48,847 nucleotides of DNA from OPU3-GD-OMZ sp001901525 (GTDB lineage: Bacteria > Pseudomonadota > Gammaproteobacteria > Methylococcales > Methylomonadaceae). Shown here piece after piece: positions 1 to 7,800 of this stretch. Both the position numbers and the translations under genes were made by a program. Where the stretch lies: assembly GCA_963981505.1 (NCBI GenBank), contig CAXCEI010000008.1, forward strand, positions 1-48,847. Direction: 5' to 3'. The notes under the pieces are model-generated. The model was given only the letters and a program-made list of their open reading frames with translations, made no database searches and was not told the origin of the DNA. Within the stretch, counting starts at the first letter, position 1. Each line of letters starts with the position of its first letter.

Positions 1-1058
1 TTAAGTGATTTCAATTTCTTACTATCTTCTCCATTGATATCAATCACCCAAACTCCGTCAACTTCTTTAATGTCAGATACATATAACTGACATAGTTCAT
101 TGATACGAGCACCCGTAAATAACCCAAGCAATGGAATCCAATACTGACTTGCTTTTCTATGCTTATTCCTAAAGTAATAGTCATTATTGAACAACAACTT
201 CAAATCATCCTCTGTAAAAACATCTCTGTGTTGTGAAACAATCTTAGTTTTTTTGATGACTCCGTGAAGTGGTGTTTTTAATGATGAATCGCAGTATCCA
301 TTTTGTGCCATCCAATCCAAGAATGTGCCAATCTTAACGAAGTGATTTTGAATTGTCGTATTACTCAATAATTCACTTTCTGGAATATCTAAACTCAATA
401 GTTCAATAATGGATTTGTTTCGGTATTGTTTGACCTTACTTCTATTTGCAGGAATCTTAAATAATGATTCTTTGTATTTGATGACATCCTGTTTCGTTAA
501 TTGACTGCCCTTTTTGTTTCCAACTAACTCAATAAACAAAGAAATCTTAGGTCTATAATCTTTATGTTCTGTTGAGTCTCTTTGTTTCTCACCCCAATTG
601 ATTCTCTTTTCTGCAATGAACTTTTCAGTCAGTTCAGACAGAGAGAGTGAAAAAACATCACTTGTAGACTGACTACTAGTTGGTTGTGTTTGACGTGCCA
701 GAGAGTCGTTATAGACTCTCAGTGCAGTTTCTTCACCTAATGTTAGTGACTCAAGAAACTCAGCAATCTCAACAGGGTCATTACTATCAAGTTTATTTAA
801 CCGTTGATAGATTAATTTACCTTGATGATATTGCTCATTGAGTGTTTCTGCTTCTTCTTCCCATTGAAAATCATTTTCTTCCATTTTCAACCACCATATC
901 CTTGCTTGCTTTAATGCTAACAGACGATTGGTTGTTTTTAACGATTTCTTAAATAATTGTCTTTTTTGGGTCTGAGAGAATCTTTTTGGTATTTGAACTT
1001 GAAAATACCATATCCCATGTCGTGATTTGAGTAAATAAGATGGGTTTTGAACTGTCAT
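1..1058 (-). CDS. Tyrosine recombinase / phage-type integrase, N-terminal part (runs off the left edge)
   Basis: An open reading frame of 352 codons starts at an ATG at 1058 and stays open to the edge, so the C-terminus is outside the window. A ribosome-binding site (AGGTGAG) lies 5 bases upstream. The N-terminus (YLLKSRHGIWYFQVQIP) resembles the DUF6538 arm-binding region of phage-like integrases. A core-binding domain follows, then the start of the catalytic domain with the box I arginine in TGARINELCQL, about 25 residues before the edge. The remaining catalytic residues (H-x-x-R and Tyr) are not visible. It is AT-rich and lies just beyond the 3' end of ssrA on the same strand, the usual arrangement for an island integrated into tmRNA. 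It should cut and rejoin DNA at the ssrA 3' end. The family is clear; whether it is intact cannot be judged. Confidence 0.85.
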   Translation of the reverse strand, partial: MTVQNPSYLLKSRHGIWYFQVQIPKRFSQTQKRQLFKKSLKTTNRLLALKQARIWWLKMEENDFQWEEEAETLNEQYHQGKLIYQRLNKLDSNDPVEIAEFLESLTLGEETALRVYNDSLARQTQPTSSQSTSDVFSLSLSELTEKFIAEKRINWGEKQRDSTEHKDYRPKISLFIELVGNKKGSQLTKQDVIKYKESLFKIPANRSKVKQYRNKSIIELLSLDIPESELLSNTTIQNHFVKIGTFLDWMAQNGYCDSSLKTPLHGVIKKTKIVSQHRDVFTEDDLKLLFNNDYYFRNKHRKASQYWIPLLGLFTGARINELCQLYVSDIKEVDGVWVIDINGEDSKKLKSL

Positions 1059-1082
1059 TGTATCTCACCTGTGTATCTCACC
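1059..1082. repeat. Two 11-bp direct repeats before the integrase start
   Basis: The sequence TGTATCTCACC occurs at 1059-1069 and again at 1072-1082, a 13-bp period. On the minus strand this reads GGTGAGATACA twice just before the integrase ATG, and the copy nearest the gene contains its ribosome-binding site. Such short direct repeats near an integrase could be arm-type binding sites or a small duplication. Confidence 0.6.
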
Positions 1083-1103
1083 AGTGAAAATCAATGACAT
1101 TTT

Positions 1104-1140
1104 GATAAAAAATAACCCTTATATTTCAAAGGGTTATTTT
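1104..1140 (-). terminator. Rho-independent terminator of ssrA
   Basis: A 12-bp perfect stem (AAAATAACCCTT at 1109-1120 with its complement at 1129-1140) is followed on the minus strand by a run of T. It lies 7 bases beyond the tmRNA 3' end, between tmRNA and the integrase gene, so it would end tmRNA transcription and partly insulate the integrase. Confidence 0.8.
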
Positions 1141-1146
1141 CAAAAT

Positions 1147-1170
1147 TGGTGGAGGCGGGGGGAATCGAAC
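1147..1170 (-). other. Predicted integrase attachment site in the 3' end of ssrA
   Basis: The 3' end of tmRNA (T-arm, acceptor strand and CCA) directly abuts the integrase-bearing element. Integrases beside ssrA usually recombine in this tRNA-like end and restore it. The intact 3' end here would be one attachment half-site, and a duplicate of this 20-25 bp stretch is expected at the far end of the element, left of the window. The exact core cannot be fixed from one side. Confidence 0.5.
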
Positions 1171-1523
1171 CCCCGTCCGCAAACACTCCGCCATAAGGTC
1201 TACATGCTTATCCCGTGCTTTTGTTTAACTCATAGCTACCCGACAGGCCAAGAAAACTATCAGCGATTTCGATTAAGTTTAACGCTTCCAGCTACGAACG
1301 AAGCCTTGGCGCGATCTTATGTGAGATGACCTCTGAGTGTTCCGAAGAACTCTGCCCGCATAAGCACACACAGTCAGAGGAATGGTGCTGGTTTTACGCA
1401 GCTAAAGCCATTGAGTAGTTTTCGTCATTTGCGAATACTTTAAGTTCAGTAGATTTTACGAGGTGTACTGTCCTCGGCATGCACTCAAGGTTTTGCTATC
1501 CACGTCGAAGCCATGTCGCCCCC
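1147..1523 (-). ncRNA. ssrA: tmRNA (one-piece)
   Basis: On the minus strand the RNA begins GGGGGCGACATGG and ends in CGCCTCC plus ACCA. These ends pair as a 7-bp acceptor stem with one G-U pair, and the T-arm with TTCGA is present. The mRNA-like segment is 1394-1432: resume codon GCA, tag peptide ANDENYSMALAA, stop TAA. With the alanine from the charged tRNA-like end, the tag on stalled proteins is AANDENYSMALAA. Its C-terminal LAA suits ClpXP, and its AANDENY start suits SspB, which is encoded at 47283-47654. tmRNA frees stalled ribosomes and marks the incomplete protein for destruction. The gene is about 377 nt, normal for one-piece tmRNA, and is followed by a clear terminator. Confidence 0.97.
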
Positions 1524-1633
1524 TTTATTGCCTGAATAATTCTACAGTATGCGTTGATTTGATTCTATTAAATTATTTAAATTCAAATATAATAGCGTCT
1601 GTTTTTACTGGCCACCATTCACGAGAACAACTT

Positions 1634-2383
1634 ATGAAAAAATCTGTTATCTATGCTCTCGACTTTGATGGTGTCATCTGCGACAGCGCTATTGAAACCG
1701 GTATAACCGGTTGGAAAGCAGCCATACAAATATGGCCTGATATGACCTCCCCCCTTCCAAGCACAGAATTAATAAACCAATTTCGCTTGGCCCGCCCGGT
1801 CATTGAAACAGGTTTTGAGGCCATTTTAATCATGCGTCTTCTTTACCTAGGTCAAAGCATTAATTCTATTATTAACAACTTCAACACCCTCAAACGGCAA
1901 GTCCTTGTGGAATCTAGCCAAAACCCCGAAGCCCTTAAAAAATTGTTTGGGAGCATTCGTGACCACTGGATTAAAAACAATCTAGACGAGTGGGTATCCA
2001 TGAATCCACTTTTTCCCGGAATACGTGAAAAATTAAAAAACCTAAGTCACCAACCTTGGACTATTGTCACCACAAAACAAGAACGCTTTGTTAGCCAAAT
2101 ACTGGCGGCGAATGAAATTGATTTGCCTAGCGATAACATCTATGGCTTAGACCGGCAAATGAGTAAAGAAACAGTACTGAATGAACTGCTAGAAAAAAAC
2201 CCACAGCAGAACATTCATTTTGTCGAAGATCGACTGCCAACCTTGCTGAATGTGATTGCCAACAACCGCCTTACTACAGTCACCTTGTCGTTTGCCTTAT
2301 GGGGTTATAACACGACTGCGGATAAAACTGAGGCCAAGACACAAAAACGTATTAACTCAATCACCCTTGACCACTTTCTTTAA
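1634..2383 (+). CDS. HAD-superfamily hydrolase (phosphatase-like)
   Basis: The protein (249 aa) carries the four HAD motifs. Motif I is DFDGVICDS near the N-terminus, with the nucleophile Asp and the second Asp two residues on. Motif II is the Thr of IVTTK. The motif III lysine is probably in the MSKE stretch. Motif IV is VEDR. The ATG at 1634 is chosen because the DFDG motif normally lies within 10-15 residues of the start, although the frame stays open back to 1463, into the ssrA 5' region. The ribosome-binding site is weak. The gene stands alone between ssrA and a convergent GTPase gene. Such proteins remove phosphate from small molecules; the substrate cannot be told from the sequence. 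Confidence 0.75.
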   Translation: MKKSVIYALDFDGVICDSAIETGITGWKAAIQIWPDMTSPLPSTELINQFRLARPVIETGFEAILIMRLLYLGQSINSIINNFNTLKRQVLVESSQNPEALKKLFGSIRDHWIKNNLDEWVSMNPLFPGIREKLKNLSHQPWTIVTTKQERFVSQILAANEIDLPSDNIYGLDRQMSKETVLNELLEKNPQQNIHFVEDRLPTLLNVIANNRLTTVTLSFALWGYNTTADKTEAKTQKRINSITLDHFL

Positions 2384-2426
2384 GACGTTTCTAATAAATA
2401 ACTCGCTCTACTCTTAGCCCGTACAT

Positions 2427-4073
2427 TTATTTACGTCCCGAAATCAACATCCGCGACAACGTTTTATTTTCAATTGTTTGAGGCTTTGTACCAGTACTTT
2501 CACACTGCTGAATTAAGGCCTGTACTTCTGCGAGCATAAGATCACGTGCTTCTTTATTTTCCGCTACTACTTTCAGTGTCTCAGTACTCAGTGCTGCAAG
2601 TCCTTTCGTTAAACCGGTCGCCAACCCTTTAAGAGCAACTTTCTCCATCGAGGGCTTTAATTGCTTTTGTATGAAAAAAGGCAATAACCAGGTAATTAAA
2701 ATCAATAAAATACTGTGAATAGCAAAATCAGTTCCAAGATAAGCGCGCTCCGTTAACCCACTCTGGTAATAACCTTCAAACACCTGGTAACCCACCCAAC
2801 TCATAGCCGATAACGGTAACACTGCGCCCAGAAAGGCGAATAACTTCATAAAAAATCGTTGCACGCCATTGCCTGGCTTAACGAGAGCATCCCTAACAGC
2901 TAATTCCACATGCGCTTCAACTTTACTTTTAGCCGATGCACGTAAGGGCAGCAGTCCTTGTCTAAGTGGCGTTAATGCGAGACGTTGATCATCGGCTATG
3001 AGGATCAACTGATCCAACTCATCTTCATAACGACTTTGCGCCCATGCATCCCAGAATTCTGTCTTAACTGACTTTTTAGGCTCTTCCCGCTCTTTCTTTC
3101 GACGAAATAATCCTTCAAATAAGTGACTCTCTTTCTCAGCATAATCTGCAGCCATACATTGAATCGGCCAAACCATCCCTTGTTCTAGAATATCTTTATT
3201 TCGCTGCCAATTAAGCAACCAACTATCAACCAATTGCTGGTGAGCATCATCCATACCAAACCGACCCAAGCAAGCCTCTAAGCGCTGTTTTAAATCAGCT
3301 ATTTTTAGCTGTAGACTTCGGTATTCAATTTCAGCAATCGTTTGACGATTAGCTAATTGATGAATGGTTACGCCCAGTCGGTTAAATTCATCTTTCTCGC
3401 TCTTGCTCTTCTCGCCAGCGCAAATCGTATTGATAATAATAGGGTCAACAAAACCCGCTTTATGTAACTGCTGTACGAAATCGGCCTGTTGTTCGGGTTG
3501 CCCCCGATCAAATTGATTCATTACAAATAGCCAGGCATGTTTCCCCCCTTCGGCTAATAATAATTGCCAAGCTCTGTTGTCACGGTAGCGCTCGGGACTA
3601 ACCACATAAACCAAAACTTCAACATGTGCCAGCCACTCTAAAACCAATGCTTTATTTTCCATTTCCGTACTGTCCATATCCGGCATATCGACCCACATCA
3701 CGTCTTTATGCGCATCATCTTGATGCGGAGCCGTTCTAATCTTATCAATCGGTAAATGTTCCGGAAATTGTTGCAAAGCAACTGACTGATGATAAAACAG
3801 TGTTACTTCTCGAGAAGTCGGGCGCTCTACACCCGTACGAGCAATGTCTTTGCCTGCCAAACGATTAATCAACGTACTCTTACCGACCCCGGTACCTCCT
3901 AAGAAAGCGACAATCAATGGCCGTTGACCCGCATTCGAAAATAAGGCATCGGCGCTATTAAGCTCTGCTTCAGATAATTTCTGAACCCCAGCCTGACTGA
4001 CCCAACCCATGCCAAAAGACTGCTCACTCCATTTTTGTGCTTTTCTAACTAATTCAGAATAATCGTAATCCAT
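2427..4073 (-). CDS. Membrane-associated dynamin/Era-like GTPase (second of an overlapping pair)
   Basis: A 548-residue P-loop GTPase. G1 is GGTGVGKST (residues 59-67), a conserved Thr-Ser follows around 86-87, G3 is DMPD (129-132) and the G4-like motif is NQFD (186-189), a departure from NKxD. Two hydrophobic segments in the C-terminal third (LFAFLGAVLPLSAMSWVGY and SILLILITWLLPFFI) suggest membrane anchoring, with helical sequence around them. Its start overlaps the end of the upstream GTPase gene by 20 bases, so the two are probably translationally coupled and act together. GTPases of this YfjP/dynamin-like type often come in pairs and remodel or monitor membranes, but no specific role can be assigned here. 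Confidence 0.7.
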   Translation of the reverse strand: MDYDYSELVRKAQKWSEQSFGMGWVSQAGVQKLSEAELNSADALFSNAGQRPLIVAFLGGTGVGKSTLINRLAGKDIARTGVERPTSREVTLFYHQSVALQQFPEHLPIDKIRTAPHQDDAHKDVMWVDMPDMDSTEMENKALVLEWLAHVEVLVYVVSPERYRDNRAWQLLLAEGGKHAWLFVMNQFDRGQPEQQADFVQQLHKAGFVDPIIINTICAGEKSKSEKDEFNRLGVTIHQLANRQTIAEIEYRSLQLKIADLKQRLEACLGRFGMDDAHQQLVDSWLLNWQRNKDILEQGMVWPIQCMAADYAEKESHLFEGLFRRKKEREEPKKSVKTEFWDAWAQSRYEDELDQLILIADDQRLALTPLRQGLLPLRASAKSKVEAHVELAVRDALVKPGNGVQRFFMKLFAFLGAVLPLSAMSWVGYQVFEGYYQSGLTERAYLGTDFAIHSILLILITWLLPFFIQKQLKPSMEKVALKGLATGLTKGLAALSTETLKVVAENKEARDLMLAEVQALIQQCESTGTKPQTIENKTLSRMLISGRK

Positions 4074-5823
4074 GCTTTTTCTCTTTTAACTGTTGCTCGG
4101 CCTGCTCAACCCGATCTAACGAAATATTAAAACGCTTGTTCTGTTCCATTTGCTCAGGCAACTTAGCCATCGGCACTTTCATTGCTGCTAAAAACAACTG
4201 TTGCTTAACCGTCGCTAACTGCTTTTGTTTTAATTCCATTTCCAGTCGGCCGATATAACTCCCTAATGCACTTTCAGCCAACAGCGATGTAACTGACAAC
4301 ATTAATGGGGTAATTATTAAATCCTGTAACCCAATACCGCCGGTTTTTATTGCCAATGCTATCGCAGCCGAATCAGTCGTTAATCGAGTCGCTCGAAGAC
4401 TATTTAAAACAGCCGGCTGGTCTTGCAACTTACGGTATAACCGTTGCGCAATGTCCTCCACCTCGCCTTGAAAGTCCTCGTGATAAACCAATGCTGCCTG
4501 ACCAAAGCCCTCCATAATTTCTTGACGATTTGAGCGCATAACGGCATTCATTTCTTTCCACCATTGTGCCTTTTCCGGCTCATCATCAATCTGGTCAATA
4601 ATCTTTTCAGAAATCTGAATTAAAAAATGCTCTGCTTTTTGATTCAGTAGATTAATTTCTTGGCTAATATCAACCGCATCACTACTACGTTTACCAAACC
4701 GACCCCATCTGAAAACCTGACGAACGGGCCAGGTTAGAACCCTACGTATTTTACTCAAAATCTTAGCTAACCCGGGAATTTCCAGTAATGTCAGCAATTC
4801 CAACAAAGCATTTTGAAAGGTCTCATAATGGTGAGGATGCTCTAAATAATCACGCTCGTATTGTGCCAGTGCCTCTTTAACCGCATGATCTAACAACTGA
4901 CCCCACGTTTTTAATGCTGTTTCTTCTTCTCGAATAGGCGCCAACCATCCTTGCCAGTGCTGATTCAAATAAGCTTTCTCAAAACTTGATTGCTCAGAGG
5001 GTCTACGCTGACTCACAGCCTCTGTAAATGCACGTCTAGCACTTTCAAATTCAACTTGTGGCCAAGTCTCCAAACGCCCAGAAGATTGGTAATTAAGCGG
5101 GATAATTGTCGGCACTGCATCTTTTCGAGCTTGTCGCCATTTGTCACTCAGTGATAACAAAACAGCCTGCTGACTATCGGCCACCAATTTATTAACAATA
5201 ATAATTGTCGGTAACTTTAACGGCTCTAACAACGCCATTATTTCCCAAACTGACTGATCAGCATATTTCTCTTTACTCACCACCAGTACAACTATGTCCG
5301 CTAACCCAATGGTGGTTAAGACACCTTCACGATAACCCGCTGCATCAATCGAATCAAAATCAGGCAAATCCCAAAGCAAACAATCAGGCAATGGCGTTGG
5401 GGGTACCTTATCTGCCGGCATTAACGAATACGCATTATAATCTTGCGCATTCAAATCTTTCATTTCGACACGTCTAAAATCACCAAAATGACCCTCTAAC
5501 CATTGGTGGTCATGGCCTGAGACACCCGCTAAAAAACCTTGTGGGTGTACCGTATACCCCGCTAGCGCACTCACACCAGCAATCGTATTATTTAACAATA
5601 AATTAACAATAGAACTTTTACCGACCTGAGTTGGGCCAATAACGGCGACCTGTAATGCTCGCTCTGAATGCGTTGAAATTAATTGCCCTTTCTTTAAAAA
5701 GGATTCTGCTAAGATCAGTTGTTCGATCCGTTGTTGATAAAGAGTAACTTGCGTATCATCAGAAACCTGATAGGTTATAAGATTTAAATATCGATTCTTT
5801 AATAATTGAATAAAATCCAGCAT
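4054..5823 (-). CDS. Membrane-associated GTPase (first of an overlapping pair)
   Basis: A 589-residue GTPase. G1 is GPTQVGKSS (residues 63-71), the G3-like motif is DLPD (152-155) and the G4-like motif is NKLVAD (211-216). A basic patch near the middle (WPVRQVFRWGRFGKR) and a hydrophobic stretch near residues 500-525 (DLIITPLMLSVTSLL) suggest contact with the membrane, and the C-terminal part looks coiled. The next gene starts 20 bases before this one ends, so the pair forms one unit. It is related to, but clearly different from, its partner, which suggests a heteromeric pair. It reads divergently from a small lipoprotein gene across 144 bases. Confidence 0.7.
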   Translation of the reverse strand: MLDFIQLLKNRYLNLITYQVSDDTQVTLYQQRIEQLILAESFLKKGQLISTHSERALQVAVIGPTQVGKSSIVNLLLNNTIAGVSALAGYTVHPQGFLAGVSGHDHQWLEGHFGDFRRVEMKDLNAQDYNAYSLMPADKVPPTPLPDCLLWDLPDFDSIDAAGYREGVLTTIGLADIVVLVVSKEKYADQSVWEIMALLEPLKLPTIIIVNKLVADSQQAVLLSLSDKWRQARKDAVPTIIPLNYQSSGRLETWPQVEFESARRAFTEAVSQRRPSEQSSFEKAYLNQHWQGWLAPIREEETALKTWGQLLDHAVKEALAQYERDYLEHPHHYETFQNALLELLTLLEIPGLAKILSKIRRVLTWPVRQVFRWGRFGKRSSDAVDISQEINLLNQKAEHFLIQISEKIIDQIDDEPEKAQWWKEMNAVMRSNRQEIMEGFGQAALVYHEDFQGEVEDIAQRLYRKLQDQPAVLNSLRATRLTTDSAAIALAIKTGGIGLQDLIITPLMLSVTSLLAESALGSYIGRLEMELKQKQLATVKQQLFLAAMKVPMAKLPEQMEQNKRFNISLDRVEQAEQQLKEKKHGLRLF

Positions 5824-5967
5824 AGATTGTTTAATAATACTTATAATAAAATGCTAATTTACTTTGTTGAGATTCCAAAGTTATCGATCAGTTTAGCGTA
5901 AAATAGCCTAACGTTCATAAAAACCAGTCTAATTTAATAATAACTAATAAACGCATGAGGTAATGCC

Positions 5968-6402
5968 ATGAAAAAACTCTTTATCCTTTTAATCTGCCTA
6001 ACTGCCATGCTGAGTATCGGCTGCAGTGGAGAAAGACAAATTAATGGCCGTACAAGTAAACTAGCCTTTAAATCTGTCCGGGTCATGAAGGAATACCTAC
6101 CCAAACACCAAAAGTTGGAATTCGAAATAGCTTTCTGGACGATGAAAAATGGTTTTGAAAAAAACTCAGAATTCTTAGACGCTGTTGATGGTAACACCAG
6201 CGCTGAACTCATCGCGGCCGGTAAAGCCAAATTTGGTGAGCTACAAGAATCAGGCAGACCTGAATATACTAAGTTTTCTAACTGGGATGCGATGATTAAA
6301 TCCTATGAAGATGAACGCTTTGAACAAGACATGAACCAGAAAAAAGATAAGGATCAACTCCAAAAGGAAAGCATGAACAACATTCTATATGATTTACATT
6401 AA
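5968..6402 (+). CDS. Small hypothetical lipoprotein
   Basis: A 144-residue protein with a lipoprotein signal: MKKLFILLICLTAMLSIGC, with the lipobox Cys at position 19. It should be lipidated and face the periplasm. The mature part is hydrophilic and probably helical, with a charged, lysine- and glutamate-rich C-terminus. No catalytic motif is visible and I do not recognise a family. A GAGG ribosome-binding site sits 8 bases before the ATG. It is divergent from the paired GTPase genes and ends in a strong terminator, so it is a single-gene unit. The mature sequence mentions no metal-binding or repeat pattern. Confidence 0.7.
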   Translation: MKKLFILLICLTAMLSIGCSGERQINGRTSKLAFKSVRVMKEYLPKHQKLEFEIAFWTMKNGFEKNSEFLDAVDGNTSAELIAAGKAKFGELQESGRPEYTKFSNWDAMIKSYEDERFEQDMNQKKDKDQLQKESMNNILYDLH

Positions 6403-6413
6403 GTCAATTATTT

Positions 6414-6443
6414 AAAAAAAGGAGCTTAGGCTCCTTTTTTTTT
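6414..6443. terminator. Bidirectional rho-independent terminator
   Basis: A GGAGC / TTAG / GCTCC hairpin (6421-6434) is flanked by seven A on the left and nine T on the right. It can therefore stop both the lipoprotein transcript (plus) and the converging cofactor operon (minus). Confidence 0.85.
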
Positions 6444-6455
6444 ACCCAAAAATAT

Positions 6456-7169
6456 CTACTTTGAATGGGGCAATGATTTTTGTTCAACTAAGGTGAAAAC
6501 AAAATCATTCGCTTCCGTAATAGATTTCTCCATCGCTGCTATCAACTGAGCAATATCAAACCCAATAACGGCTAATTCATGCTGTAAAGCCGCTATCGCC
6601 TGCGCATTAAGATTATGCTTCATAAATAACACCTGATCTCTAAACGCTAATAAAACGGGCTTTATCCGCATCTCGGCCTGCTTCATTGCTTTAATTAAAC
6701 GCTTATAATGTAACTTAGTGATTTTTAATTGCTGCCGACTGTGCGCCTTCAAAGCTCGGTTAGTATAAAGATCAAGTTCTTGCTCCCACTCCTTAAACAA
6801 AGCTTCACTCACCTCTTCAATCGCTTTAATTTTATCGTGAACAGCAATTGAACATGCTTCACTTTTATCGTAATGCCGCTTAAGATCACGGTAACAATCG
6901 CCTAAGCCTGCCTCATCAACACGAACAATTTGCTTAAAATTCTCCAGGGCATCGGTAAACTGTTCTTTAGTTACCTGCAAACTATCACTGGTTTCCTCAA
7001 CTCTGGAAACAACAATATCTCTTTTGTGCTGACCGACAGACTCCCGGGCACGATAAACGACCTCTCTGTATTGTTTCGTTAAAAACTGAACCATCAATAA
7101 CAGTGGTTTCTTCGTCAATTGTTCTGCTACTGTTAAGGTAGTGACTGGTTTTTTGGTCGGGTAACTCAT
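6456..7169 (-). CDS. DUF2959-family protein
   Basis: A 237-residue, highly helical protein. The stretch RESVGQHKRDIVVSRVEE followed by KEQFTDALENF is the hallmark of the DUF2959 family, whose members otherwise usually begin with a lipoprotein or secretion signal. Here no signal peptide is visible and the N-terminus is charged. It is the last gene of a minus-strand run, 9 bases after the kinase gene and just before a terminator. Nothing in it suggests an enzyme, so its place behind cofactor genes is probably read-through or chance. The function of the family is unknown. Confidence 0.7.
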   Translation of the reverse strand: MSYPTKKPVTTLTVAEQLTKKPLLLMVQFLTKQYREVVYRARESVGQHKRDIVVSRVEETSDSLQVTKEQFTDALENFKQIVRVDEAGLGDCYRDLKRHYDKSEACSIAVHDKIKAIEEVSEALFKEWEQELDLYTNRALKAHSRQQLKITKLHYKRLIKAMKQAEMRIKPVLLAFRDQVLFMKHNLNAQAIAALQHELAVIGFDIAQLIAAMEKSITEANDFVFTLVEQKSLPHSK

Positions 7170-7178
7170 AGATTTAAT

Positions 7179-7760
7179 TCAATTATTCTCTAGCAACTCA
7201 GGAAGCAATAAAAAGTCATCTTTGTGACTCAACGTTAAATCAAAAATATTGTTTTTAATATACCGACTGAATGCCTTATCTGCAATCTCTTGTTCAACCA
7301 GTTCTGCCACCGTTATATCTTTAGGGACCCGTACTGATTTAACCAGTATCAACTGTTTTGCAGCCAAGACCTGAGCAATCACAACCGACAAACTATCAGA
7401 AGTAACATCCCATGAATGTGGTACCTTGTGTCGATCAAGCCATTGTAATGTCGGCGACCAAACCGGTACTTGTCCCTGCTCAAAGAGTCGCTGTATCTCC
7501 TCAGGTGAAGTTGCGACCTGCACAGAACGGTCTAATCCAGCATAAAACACTGCCATATTCTGCATAGCCATAATAGCCATTTCATGCGCCACAGAATCAT
7601 TAAAATGCCAATAGGCTTGCAGACTCCTCACGTGATCGGCAAAGCCGCCGCCCCCGGGCACAATAACTATGCGTTCATCCGGCAAGTCAACAACGGCTCT
7701 TATCCAACTATAAAGTTCTGGAGATGTTGAAAAACTCCCACCCAGTTTAATAACCCGCAT
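7179..7760 (-). CDS. mfnE: Amino-acid-kinase-fold protein, MfnE-like (methanofuran-type cofactor biosynthesis)
   Basis: A 193-residue protein with the amino-acid kinase fold: KLGGS at residues 5-9, PGGGGFADHVR from residue 35, and a nucleotide-side SWDVTSDSLSV near 116-126. It is shorter than most kinases of the fold and resembles the small kinase of methylotroph and methanogen C1-cofactor clusters, MfnE. In methanogens MfnE phosphorylates aminomethylfuran phosphate to the diphosphate that is then coupled by MfnF. It lies 40 bases after pabB and 9 bases before the DUF2959 gene, apparently in one transcript. The family is sure; the MfnE role rests on resemblance and on MfnD- and MfnF-like neighbours. 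Confidence 0.7.
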   Translation of the reverse strand: MRVIKLGGSFSTSPELYSWIRAVVDLPDERIVIVPGGGGFADHVRSLQAYWHFNDSVAHEMAIMAMQNMAVFYAGLDRSVQVATSPEEIQRLFEQGQVPVWSPTLQWLDRHKVPHSWDVTSDSLSVVIAQVLAAKQLILVKSVRVPKDITVAELVEQEIADKAFSRYIKNNIFDLTLSHKDDFLLLPELLENN

Positions 7761-7800
7761 AATACTAATGACCTAACCCACTAACTTTGCACCATAATGG

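Noticed and set aside
1084..1329. An 81-codon frame across the tmRNA 3' region on the plus strand
   Set aside because: It is the antisense of ssrA and its terminator; tmRNA structure explains the bases.
1463..1633. A longer N-terminus for the HAD hydrolase
   Set aside because: It runs through the 5' end of ssrA and the HAD motif I would be too far from the start.
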